A program made the position numbers and the translations under genes. Under the pieces are notes generated by a model. That model saw only the letters and a program-made list of their open reading frames with translations, was not told the origin of the DNA and did no database searches. From DASUAO01 sp035763745 (GTDB lineage: Bacteria > Actinomycetota > Acidimicrobiia > IMCC26256 > PALSA-555): a DNA stretch of 64,000 bases. Of this stretch, positions 56,942 to 64,000 are shown in pieces (positions within the stretch are counted from its first letter, which is position 1; the number at the start of each line of letters is the position of its first letter). Location: contig DASUAO010000049.1 of NCBI GenBank assembly GCA_035763745.1, forward strand, positions 58,822 to 122,821, written 5' to 3'.

Positions 56942-58189
56942 GTGACCGACCTCCTCGACCTGGCCGAGCGCCTCTGGGACGGCCGAGCGCGCTATCACCC
57001 GTTCCGCGACGTCGGCGCGCGCTGCGAGGTCGCCGACGGGACGCTCTTCGTCCACGGGTTCGCGACGTCCACGGTCCTCGAGACGGACGAGGGACTCGTG
57101 ATCGTCGACACCGGATCCCTCGGGATGTCGGGCGCGATCCACGAGTCGGTCCGGGACTGGTCCATCCGTCCGTCACACACGATCGTGTTCACGCACGGCC
57201 ACATCGACCACTGCTTCGGCGTCGAGCGCTACGACGCCGACAACCACGGGCTCGGCGTCGCACCACCGACCATCGTCGCGCACCACGCGATCACCGATCG
57301 GTTCGACCGGTATCGCGCGACCGCGGGATACAACGGGATCGTCAACCAGCGCCAGTTCTCCCTCCCCGAGTTCTCCTGGCCGACGGAGTACCGGTACCCC
57401 GACGAGACCTACGTCGATCGCCACATGCTCACGATCGGTGGGGAGCGCTTCGAGCTGCACCACGCCCGCGGGGAGACCGACGACGGCACATGGGTCTGGG
57501 CGCCCGATCGGCGGGTTCTCTGCGCGGGTGATCTGTTCACATGGGCTGCGCCGAACTGCGGCAACCCGCAGAAGGCGCAGCGCTATCCGGCCGAGTGGGC
57601 AGCGGCGCTGCGGACGATGGCCGCGCTCGACGCCGAGGTGCTGCTCCCGGGCCATGGCCTCCCGATCGTCGGTGCGAAGCGCGTGCGCCAGGCCCTGTCG
57701 GAGAGCGCCGACCTCCTGGAGCACCTCGTCACCGGGGTGCTGGACCTGATGAACGCGGGCGCCACCCTCGACGACGTGGTCCACACCGTGCGCGCGCCCG
57801 TCGATCTCCTCGAACGCCCGTACCTGCGCCCGGTCTACGACGACCCCGAGTTCATCCTCCACAACCTGTGGCGCCTCTACGGCGGCTGGTACGACGGCAA
57901 CCCGGCGCGACTCAAGCCCCCGCGTGATGCCGACCTCGCACGGGAGGTCGCGGACCTCGCCGGCGGCGTCACGGCGCTCGTCGACCGCTCCCGGTCGCTC
58001 GCCGACGCCGGCGAGCTCCGGCTCGCGGCCCAGGTGGCCGAGTGGGCCGCGCAGGCCGCACCCGACGACCTGCGAGTGCACGCGGCGCGCGCGCAGGTCT
58101 ACCGCCTCCGAGTGGCCGAGGAGACCTCCATCATGGCGAAGGGGATCTTCAGGTGGGCGGTGGCCGAGTCCGAGCGGGATCGCGGCTGA
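56942..58189 (+). CDS. Metallo-beta-lactamase-fold hydrolase, alkylsulfatase-like
   Basis: A 415-residue protein. The N-terminal MBL domain has the metal motif FTHGHIDHCFGVE (HxHxDH), further ligand-type residues in RRVLCAGDLFTW and EVLLPGHGLPIVG. The C-terminal half contains the segment EFILHNLWRLYGGWYDGNPA, which is characteristic of the dimerisation domain of BDS1/SdsA-type alkyl sulfatases. The SCP2-like third domain of those enzymes is missing. It may hydrolyse sulfate esters or related compounds. GTG at 56942 lies 14 bp after the L,D-transpeptidase gene. Confidence 0.88.
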   Translation: MTDLLDLAERLWDGRARYHPFRDVGARCEVADGTLFVHGFATSTVLETDEGLVIVDTGSLGMSGAIHESVRDWSIRPSHTIVFTHGHIDHCFGVERYDADNHGLGVAPPTIVAHHAITDRFDRYRATAGYNGIVNQRQFSLPEFSWPTEYRYPDETYVDRHMLTIGGERFELHHARGETDDGTWVWAPDRRVLCAGDLFTWAAPNCGNPQKAQRYPAEWAAALRTMAALDAEVLLPGHGLPIVGAKRVRQALSESADLLEHLVTGVLDLMNAGATLDDVVHTVRAPVDLLERPYLRPVYDDPEFILHNLWRLYGGWYDGNPARLKPPRDADLAREVADLAGGVTALVDRSRSLADAGELRLAAQVAEWAAQAAPDDLRVHAARAQVYRLRVAEETSIMAKGIFRWAVAESERDRG

Positions 58190-58214
58190 GCCGCGACGCG
58201 CTACGGTCCGCGCC

Positions 58215-59003
58215 ATGCAGATCCAGGGCTCGAAGATCCTCGTCACCGGCGCGTCGTCCGGGATCGGTGCCGCACTCGCGCCGATGCTGGCGGAGCGCGG
58301 CGCGACCGTCGGCATCGTCGCCCGCCGCAAGGACCGCCTCGAGACCGTCCTCGAGGAGTGCCGTGCGCACGCGCCCGAGTCGCGTCTCTGGGCCGTCGAC
58401 CTCGGTGATCTCGACGCCGCCGAGCGCGTCGCCATCGACGCGTGGGAAGCGTTCGACGGCGTCGACTGCCTCGTGAACAACGCGGCGATCCCCAAGCGGA
58501 TGCCCGTCCCACGCCTCACGACCGACGAGGTCGACAAGGTCATGCGCATCAACTTCACGTCGCCGATCCGGATGACGATGGTGCTGCTCCCGCGCTGGCT
58601 CGAGCGGGACTCGGGCTGCGTGGTCAACGTCTCGTCGATGGGCGGCCGCATCGGCATCGCCCACGAGGCCGCCTACTGCGCGTCGAAGTTCGCGCTCTGC
58701 GGATGGAGCGAGTCGATGGCGATCGACCTGTACCGCACCGGCGTCGAGGTGAAGCTCGTGCTCCCGGGCCCGATCGAGACCGAGATCTGGGATCTCCCCG
58801 ACAACGACGCCCCGATCTACGACGGGCCCTTCGTCCCCGCGGCGGACTGCGCCCAGAGCATCATCGACGCAATGGAAGGTGACGGGTTCGAGTTCCATGT
58901 GCCACCCGAGTTCCCGGGCGGGATGGGCCTCCAGCACGACATGGTCGTCGGCAAGACGACCAACCCGGACGCGTTCATCGACGCGATGGGCCAGATGTCG
59001 TAG
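58215..59003 (+). CDS. SDR family oxidoreductase
   Basis: A 262-residue SDR with ILVTGASSGIGAALAPMLAE, a basic pair after strand 2 (IVARRKDRLE, an NADP preference), CLVNNAAIPKRM, the catalytic Ser in VNVSSMGGRIG and YCASK. The C-terminal part (PGPIETEIWDLPDND) resembles DltE/YqjQ-like reductases of unknown substrate. ATG at 58215 follows TACGGT by 7 nt, indicating its own leaderless promoter. It is 25 bp after the MBL gene and ends 22 bp before the convergent molybdoenzyme gene. Confidence 0.91.
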   Translation: MQIQGSKILVTGASSGIGAALAPMLAERGATVGIVARRKDRLETVLEECRAHAPESRLWAVDLGDLDAAERVAIDAWEAFDGVDCLVNNAAIPKRMPVPRLTTDEVDKVMRINFTSPIRMTMVLLPRWLERDSGCVVNVSSMGGRIGIAHEAAYCASKFALCGWSESMAIDLYRTGVEVKLVLPGPIETEIWDLPDNDAPIYDGPFVPAADCAQSIIDAMEGDGFEFHVPPEFPGGMGLQHDMVVGKTTNPDAFIDAMGQMS

Positions 59004-59025
59004 ACGTCCGCTCCGGGTGCTCGGC

Positions 59026-61272
59026 TCAGGCCGGGATCGGCGTCACCTCGACCGGGATCCCGTTCAGCACCGCGTTGCCCGAGACGGCGTCGAGCACCGC
59101 GCCGTCGGTGAGGACGTTGCTGTTCACGCCGGGGCGGCGGGCGGCCACCTGGAGGCTGGTGCCCTCGACGCCGTGACCCCAGCCGTGCGGCAGGCTCACC
59201 ACACCCGGCATCACCGCATCGGTGACCTCCACTGCGGCATGGACCGCGCCGACGCGCGACTCGACCCGTGCCGGACCGCCGTCGAGCAACCCGAGGCGCG
59301 TGGCGTCATCGGGATGGACGTGGAGGGTGCAGCGGTCTTTGCCCTTCACGAGCACGTCGAGGTTGTGCATCCAGGAATTGTTGGAGCGCAGGTCGCGCCG
59401 CCCGACCAGCACGACCTGTGTGACCTGGTCCCGATCCAACGACGCGCGCAGCCGGGCGACGTCGTCGACGATCGGGTCGGGTGCGAGCTCGACCTTGCCG
59501 CTCGGGGTGCGCAGCATCTCCGGGATGCGGGGCTGGAGCGGGCCGAAGTCGACACCGTGGGGATTGGCTTCGAGCACCGCGAGTGTCAGGCCGTCGGGGT
59601 CGGCGCCGAACCCGTCGCCGTGGGGACCGGTGCGGAGCATCAGGTCGAGGATCCGCTCGGGTCCGCGACGCGGCACGAGCATCTCGACGATCTCGGCTGG
59701 GTCGCGGCCCTCGATCCTGGAACCGTGGCGCTTGATCGCCGACTCGACGAGGCCCTGCACCACGAAGTCGTCCAGTGCGTGCGGGTCGGCATCGACGCCC
59801 TGCCCGGCGAGGATGTTCGCGAGCCGAAGCAGCACCTCCCACTCGTGCATCTCGCCCTCGGCGAGGTCGACGAGCGGTGGCGAGTAGTTCGCCACGTTGC
59901 GGATCGACAGCTGGTAGAAGGCGAGGTCGTAGTGGCCGCGCGCGAGCAGCGACGGCGGCGGGAGGATCACGTCGGCGTGCCGGGTCGTCTCGTTGACGTA
60001 GATGTCGAGGCTCACCATGAAGTCGAGTGCACCCAACGCGGCGTCGAGGTGCCCGGAGTCCGGTGTCGACGCCACCGGGTTGCCGGCGACCGTGATCATC
60101 GCCCGGATCTGACCGTCGCCGGGGGTCTCGATCTCCTCGGCGAGGCACGCGACCGGGATCTCGCCGAACACCTCGGGGAGCCCGCGCACCCGACTGTGTC
60201 GGCGCCCGATCGTGATCCCCCGCCCGGTGCCGGTAGCGGTGCGCCCGGTGTTGGCGCCGCCGGCAACCGGGTCGGCGAACATCGCGCCACCCTCCCTATC
60301 GAGGTTCCCGGTGAGGACGTTGAGCACGTCGACCAGCCACGACGCGAGCGTCCCGAACTCCTGGGTGCAGGTGCCGATGCGCGCGTAGACCGCGGCGCGA
60401 GGTGCGGCCGCGAGCTCGCGGGCAGTCCGACGGATCGTGTCGGCGTCGATACCGCACACCGGCGCCACCGCCCCGGGTGTGAACGGGCGGGCCAGGTCCT
60501 CGACCTCGCCGAGACCGACGACGTGCTCGGCCAGGTGACCGAGGTCGCCGAGCCCCTCTGTGATCACGACGTGCACGAGCGCGAACAGGAAGTGGGCATC
60601 GGTGCCCGGACGGATGAAGAGGTGCTCGTCGGCTTCCTCGGCCGTCTTGGTCCGGCGCGGATCGACGACCACCAGCTTCCCGCCACGAGCCCGGATCCCC
60701 CGCAGACGCCCGGGGAAGTCCGGCGCGGTGCAGAGGCTCCCATTCGACGCGAACGGGTTCGCCCCCAGGATCAGGAGGTGGTCGGTGCGATCGAGGTCGG
60801 GCAGCGGGATCGAGAGCCCGGTGCCGAACATGAGCCCCGCGGAGATCTGCTTGGGCACCTGGTCGACCGTGCTCGCAGAGCAGAGGTTGGTGCTCCCGAG
60901 CGCCTGGATCAGCACCCGCCCGTAGATCGACGTGCCGAGGCTGTGGACGACCGGGTTGCCGAGGTACATCCCGACGGCATCGCGACCGTGCCGCTCGATG
61001 ATCGGCAGGAGCCCGTCGGCCACGGCCTGGAGCGCCTCGGCCCAGGTCGCGGGGACGAGCTCGCCGTCGCGTCGCACCATCGGGGTGCGCAGGCGGTCCG
61101 GGTCCTCGTCGAGCTGACGGATCGCCGTGCCCTTGGGGCAGAGGAAACCCTTGCTGAACACGTCGTCGCGATCTCCCCGCACGAGGGTGATCCGGCGCTC
61201 GTCGAGGTGCAGCTCGAGCCCGCAGGTCGCCTCGCAGAAGGGACACGTCCGGAACTCGACCCGCTCGGCCAT
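59026..61272 (-). CDS. Molybdopterin oxidoreductase, formate dehydrogenase-like
   Basis: A 748-residue DMSO-reductase-family enzyme. The N-terminal 4Fe-4S motif is CPFCEATCGLELHLDE with the fourth Cys in FLCPKGTAI. The molybdenum-ligand region reads TNLCSASTVDQVPKQ, where Cys takes the place of the selenocysteine or Ser of relatives. Later motifs include LLILGANPFASNGS, VVVDPRRTKTAEEADEH and the C-terminal molybdopterin-binding domain VSLPHGWGHGVEGTS. There is no Tat signal, so it is probably cytoplasmic. Electron partners and cofactor genes are not in the window; a ferredoxin lies 1 kb away on the other strand. ATG at 61272 follows TAGGGT by 7 nt. Confidence 0.93.
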   Translation of the reverse strand: MAERVEFRTCPFCEATCGLELHLDERRITLVRGDRDDVFSKGFLCPKGTAIRQLDEDPDRLRTPMVRRDGELVPATWAEALQAVADGLLPIIERHGRDAVGMYLGNPVVHSLGTSIYGRVLIQALGSTNLCSASTVDQVPKQISAGLMFGTGLSIPLPDLDRTDHLLILGANPFASNGSLCTAPDFPGRLRGIRARGGKLVVVDPRRTKTAEEADEHLFIRPGTDAHFLFALVHVVITEGLGDLGHLAEHVVGLGEVEDLARPFTPGAVAPVCGIDADTIRRTARELAAAPRAAVYARIGTCTQEFGTLASWLVDVLNVLTGNLDREGGAMFADPVAGGANTGRTATGTGRGITIGRRHSRVRGLPEVFGEIPVACLAEEIETPGDGQIRAMITVAGNPVASTPDSGHLDAALGALDFMVSLDIYVNETTRHADVILPPPSLLARGHYDLAFYQLSIRNVANYSPPLVDLAEGEMHEWEVLLRLANILAGQGVDADPHALDDFVVQGLVESAIKRHGSRIEGRDPAEIVEMLVPRRGPERILDLMLRTGPHGDGFGADPDGLTLAVLEANPHGVDFGPLQPRIPEMLRTPSGKVELAPDPIVDDVARLRASLDRDQVTQVVLVGRRDLRSNNSWMHNLDVLVKGKDRCTLHVHPDDATRLGLLDGGPARVESRVGAVHAAVEVTDAVMPGVVSLPHGWGHGVEGTSLQVAARRPGVNSNVLTDGAVLDAVSGNAVLNGIPVEVTPIPA

Positions 61273-61360
61273 GGACGCCACCCTACGTCGTCTCCGGGGA
61301 CCGGTCCCGCGAGCCGCGAGCCCCGCCGGGGACTCCGAATTCTGCGACGATGACAGGACG

Positions 61361-62086
61361 ATGACCGACCGTCTGTACTTCCGTCAGCTCCTCGCCGGCC
61401 GAGACTTCGCCGCCGCCGACCCGATCGCGCGCCAGATGGTGAACTTCGTCTACGTGATCGGCGACCGCGAGACCGGCGAGGCCGTGGCGGTCGATCCCGC
61501 CTACGGGGTCCGCGAGCTCGTCGACCTCCTCGGCGCCGACGGCATGCGGCTGACGGGCGCGCTCGCCACCCACTGGCACCCCGACCACGTGGGTGGCGAT
61601 CTCATGGGCTACGGGATCGAGGGGATCCGCGAGCTGACCGGGATGGGCGACGTCGCCGCGCCCGTGCACGTCCACCGGGACGAGGCCGAGTGGGTCAAGC
61701 GGTCGACGGGTGTCTCCGACTCCGATCTGGTGCTGCACGAGAGCGGCGACACGGTCTCGGTGGGTGCGATCGAGATCACGATGATGCACACGCCGGGGCA
61801 TACGCCCGGCAGCCAGTGCTTCCTCGTCGACGGCTGCCTCGTCGCAGGCGACACGCTGTTCCTCGAGGGGTGCGGCCGGACCGACCTTCCCGGCGCCGAC
61901 GCCGACCAGATGTACGAGAGCCTCACCCAGCGGCTCGCGAAGGTCCCCGACGACACCGTCCTCTACCCGGGCCACATGTACTCGCCGGAACCGTCGGCGA
62001 CGATGGGCGAGACCCGGTCGCGCAACTACGTGTACCGGATCACCAGCCTCGACCAGTGGCGCCGCATGATGGGCCTCGGGTACTGA
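61361..62086 (+). CDS. MBL-fold hydrolase, glyoxalase II / persulfide-dioxygenase-like
   Basis: A 241-residue MBL protein. The motif ATHWHPDHVGGDLMGYG gives HxHxDH; the further ligands are the His in TPGHTPGSQCF, the Asp in LVAGDTLFLEGCGRTDLPG and the final His in LYPGHMYS. The GRTDLPGADADQMYES segment is typical of the ETHE1-like persulfide dioxygenase and related thiol-ester hydrolases. No rhodanese domain is fused. ATG at 61361 is preferred; it has no strong ribosome-binding site. It is divergent from the molybdoenzyme gene. Confidence 0.9.
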   Translation: MTDRLYFRQLLAGRDFAAADPIARQMVNFVYVIGDRETGEAVAVDPAYGVRELVDLLGADGMRLTGALATHWHPDHVGGDLMGYGIEGIRELTGMGDVAAPVHVHRDEAEWVKRSTGVSDSDLVLHESGDTVSVGAIEITMMHTPGHTPGSQCFLVDGCLVAGDTLFLEGCGRTDLPGADADQMYESLTQRLAKVPDDTVLYPGHMYSPEPSATMGETRSRNYVYRITSLDQWRRMMGLGY

Positions 62087-62181
62087 CGTTCGTCCCCTCG
62101 ACGGATCGTGCGCCGCGTCTCGACGCGCGGACCCGCAGGTAGCCTGCTCGGTACGACGTTCACGACGAGAGGGGGCCTGGG

Positions 62182-62577
62182 ATGTCGGGGATCGCGATCA
62201 TCACCGAGGCGTGCATCGACACGAAGGACCGCGCCTGCGTCGATGTCTGCCCGGTGCAGTGCATCTACGAGTTCGATCCCGAGAAGGGCATTCTGTTCTC
62301 GGAGGTCGCCGCCGGCGACGGGGTGATCGAGAACTCCCATGAGCCGTCACCCGACGCCATCGCGATCTTCGCCGACACGATCCTCTACGTGAACACGGAA
62401 GAGTGCACGTCGTGCACCGCGTGCTACCAGCCCGACGTCTGCCCGGTCGGCGCGATCTACACCGAAGAGGCTGTCCCCGACGGGAGCCCGGGCGCGAAGT
62501 ACAACGCCAAGGACCCGCACAGCGGGCACGACCACACGTTCTTCATCGAGCACAGCCGGGCGGTGTTCGCCGACTAG
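62182..62577 (+). CDS. Ferredoxin, 2x[Fe-S] (7Fe/8Fe type, FdxA-like)
   Basis: A 131-residue ferredoxin. The first cluster Cys residues are in EACIDTKDRACVDVCPVQC. The second motif CTSCTACYQPDVCPVG lies after an acidic insertion of about 45 residues. The C-terminus (HSGHDHTFFIEHSRAVFAD) is family-like. ATG at 62182 has GAGAGGGGG upstream, and TAGCCT at 62140 may be the -10 box. It converges on the P450 gene, 17 bp away, and may feed electrons to it, although no ferredoxin reductase is nearby. Cluster type (3Fe-4S plus 4Fe-4S) is inferred from the spacing. Confidence 0.92.
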   Translation: MSGIAIITEACIDTKDRACVDVCPVQCIYEFDPEKGILFSEVAAGDGVIENSHEPSPDAIAIFADTILYVNTEECTSCTACYQPDVCPVGAIYTEEAVPDGSPGAKYNAKDPHSGHDHTFFIEHSRAVFAD

Positions 62578-62593
62578 TGCGCGTGGGCACCGA

Positions 62594-63787
62594 CTAGGTG
62601 GGGTCGAAGAGTACCGGGAGCGCGTCGGGGCCCCGGAAGGCCGTGCCCATGATCACCGGGGCGGGCGCGTCGGGATCGAGGCGCAGGTTCGGCAGCCGGT
62701 CGAGGATCGCGCCGAGCCCCACTCGTAGTTCGAGCCGAGCGAGGTGCATCCCGAGGCACTGGTGCTGCCCGGTACCGAACGCCAGATGGTTCTGGGCGGG
62801 CCGGTCGAGGTCGAACTCCTCGGCTCGCTCGTACCGGGTCTCGTCGTGGTTCGCCGATCCGGTGATCACGCCGACCGGCGAGCCGGCCGCGATCGGACAG
62901 CCCGCGACCTCGGTGTCGACGGTCGCCACCCGGCTCACCTGCGTGACCGAGGACTCCCAGCGCAGCGTCTCCTCGATGAACGCCGGCATCAGGCTCGGGT
63001 CGGCCTTGACCCGCTTCATCACGTCCGGTCTCGTGAGCAGCACCGCAAGGGCGTTGCCCATCACCCGGAACGTCGTCTCGGCTCCGGCGGGGAGCAGGAG
63101 GCGCAGGAACCCGTAGATCTTCTCGTCGGTGAGCTTCGCACCATCGATCTCGGCGTTGACGAGATCGCTCAGCAGGTCGCCGGTCGGCTCGACGCGACGG
63201 GCCTCCACCAGCGGCTCGAGATAGGCGCGCATCGCACGCGACGCCGCCATCCCTTCCTCGGGATGCAGCGGCCCGGTGTTGATCTGCTCGGCCCACCGGT
63301 GGAACTGGTCGCTGTCGGCGACCGGGACGCCCACGATGGCGCAAATCACGCGCACCGGGTACCGGCTCGTGATGTCGCGCACGAGATCGGCGGAGCCCTT
63401 CGGGGCGATCTCGTCGAGGAAGCCCTGGATCGAAGGGCCGATGACGCTGTCGCCCCAGCGCTCGAGCTGTGAGGCGCGGAACGCATGCGCGACGAGGTTG
63501 CGGTAGGCGCGGTGCTCCTGGCCGTCCATCGCGAGGATGAGCTCACCCATGAACTGACCGATGTGCTCCGCGTTGATCGACGAGGAGAACGTCTTGCCGT
63601 CGCGCAGGACGCGCTCCGCGTCGTCCCAGCGCGTGACGTGGTACATCGTGCGCCCCGGCGCGCCCATCAACGCGCCGTTGGTCGAGATGACCGGGCACCG
63701 TTCGCGGGCCTGGCCCCACTGCTCGTAGGGCTGCCCGGTCTCGAAGTCCAGGTCCTGGTACTCGAACGCGGGCGCGTCCTGGGTCAT
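62594..63787 (-). CDS. Cytochrome P450
   Basis: A 397-residue bacterial P450. The I-helix motif is LPAGAETTFRVMG, the ExxR is ETLRWESSV, and the heme loop is FGTGQHQCLGMHLARLE with the thiolate Cys. The N-terminus (APAFEYQDLDFETGQPYEQW) is unlike the P450 at 3.2 kb, so they belong to different families. The substrate is unknown; lipids or terpenoids are common for this group. ATG at 63787 has GAGGGGGGAAGG upstream, a strong ribosome-binding site. The ferredoxin gene is adjacent and convergent. Confidence 0.94.
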   Translation of the reverse strand: MTQDAPAFEYQDLDFETGQPYEQWGQARERCPVISTNGALMGAPGRTMYHVTRWDDAERVLRDGKTFSSSINAEHIGQFMGELILAMDGQEHRAYRNLVAHAFRASQLERWGDSVIGPSIQGFLDEIAPKGSADLVRDITSRYPVRVICAIVGVPVADSDQFHRWAEQINTGPLHPEEGMAASRAMRAYLEPLVEARRVEPTGDLLSDLVNAEIDGAKLTDEKIYGFLRLLLPAGAETTFRVMGNALAVLLTRPDVMKRVKADPSLMPAFIEETLRWESSVTQVSRVATVDTEVAGCPIAAGSPVGVITGSANHDETRYERAEEFDLDRPAQNHLAFGTGQHQCLGMHLARLELRVGLGAILDRLPNLRLDPDAPAPVIMGTAFRGPDALPVLFDPT

Positions 63788-63878
63788 GGCCTTCCCCCCT
63801 CGCGTGACCCGTCGGTCGCGCGTTTCCTGACACGGTAGTCAGGGTCGGGGGGTTCCCGCACCGCTAGCCTCGGGCGTC

Positions 63879-64000
63879 ATGGCCGGCCAGGGGAGCGATC
63901 CGTCCGCAGAGACACGAGATCCGTTCGCGGAGACAGACGACCAGCAGGCGCTGCGGGACCTCGCCCGCGGGGTGGCCGAGCGCGAGCTGGCGCCGAACGC
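63879..64000 (+). CDS. Acyl-CoA dehydrogenase N-terminus (partial, cut by window edge)
   Basis: The first 40 codons of a gene that runs off the right edge. The visible part reads MAGQGSDPSAETRDPFAETD and then DDQQALRDLARGVAERELAPN; the final stretch is the typical first helix of acyl-CoA dehydrogenases. ATG at 63879 lies 8 nt after TAGCCT (63865-63870), indicating a leaderless mRNA. It is divergent from the P450 gene. The assignment rests on a short segment. Confidence 0.72.
   Translation, partial: MAGQGSDPSAETRDPFAETDDQQALRDLARGVAERELAPN

Noticed and set aside
57175..57185. A further CGTCACACAC sequence resembling the damage-type promoter box
   Set aside because: It lies inside the coding region of the MBL-fold hydrolase, lacks the CTG start of the box and has no TNNNNT at the right distance before a gene start.
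58879..61353. An 824-codon open frame on the plus strand
   Set aside because: It is antisense to the molybdopterin oxidoreductase, which has intact cluster and cofactor motifs. The shadow has none.
1..64000. Search for tRNA, rRNA, integrase, transposase and prophage genes
   Set aside because: Nothing convincing was seen by eye; the only element of mobile character is the DUF222-HNH gene and its remnant.

Overview
The window is a dense, very high-GC chromosomal segment with strong GC3 bias and short intergenic gaps. Many genes start with GTG. The gene content (F420-type LLM oxidoreductase, DUF222/HNH 13E12-type endonuclease, Ku plus LigD-type polymerase, Rpf-like muralytic protein, MmpL transporter, P450s, many SDRs and acyl-CoA enzymes) points to an actinobacterium. 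An acidimicrobial lineage is my guess, not shown by the sequence. I see no rRNA, tRNA, CRISPR array, intact insertion sequence or phage block, and no gene-free stretch longer than 300 bases.

Layout. 1-18 kb: a catabolic region with a YbdK-type carboxylate-amine ligase (cut by the left edge), a small ABM monooxygenase, a D-aminoacylase-type amidohydrolase, a P450, an APH-fold kinase-like protein, SDRs, a Nudix hydrolase, an aldo/keto reductase, an acyl-CoA synthetase, two epoxide-hydrolase paralogues interleaved with SDRs, a cyclase/formamidase-like hydrolase, a 2-oxoglutarate dioxygenase and an LLM oxidoreductase. 18-25.3 kb: rpiA, a membrane protein and a branched-chain-type ABC importer in which both permeases and one ATPase are fused into a single 962-residue protein. 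25.4-33.6 kb: a secreted or anchored protein, a hotdog thioesterase, a beta-lactamase-fold hydrolase, a haloalkane dehalogenase, an acyltransferase, a CASTOR/POLLUX-like channel, and a three-gene set of DUF6529-like membrane protein, cytochrome c and a PBP-like sensor.

33.7-39.5 kb is a genome-maintenance block: a DUF222-HNH nuclease gene and a degraded copy of its 5' end, a DUF4262 protein, a small Cys-rich protein, ku and the LigD-type polymerase divergently arranged, an SDR and an HExxH metalloprotease. Four copies of the promoter-like box CTGTCACAC-N8-TNNNNT lie in this block. They resemble the mycobacterial PafBC/RecA-independent DNA-damage promoter, and three of them end exactly 7 nt before an ATG.

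39.5-64 kb: a cation efflux protein, a gamma-carbonic-anhydrase-like protein, a second PhyH enzyme, an unusual protein joining an Xre-type HTH to a concanavalin-like domain, an acyl-ACP thioesterase, MmpL, AlaX, an acyl-CoA dehydrogenase, an ArsC-like protein, a diiron protein, aat, an Rpf-like secreted protein, an MFS exporter, a class III cyclase, an L,D-transpeptidase lipoprotein, an alkylsulfatase-like MBL protein, a formate-dehydrogenase-like molybdoenzyme, a persulfide-dioxygenase-like MBL protein, and a ferredoxin next to a second P450. The right edge cuts an acyl-CoA dehydrogenase. Throughout the window many start codons sit 6-9 nt after a TANNNT hexamer with no Shine-Dalgarno, which suggests common leaderless transcription.
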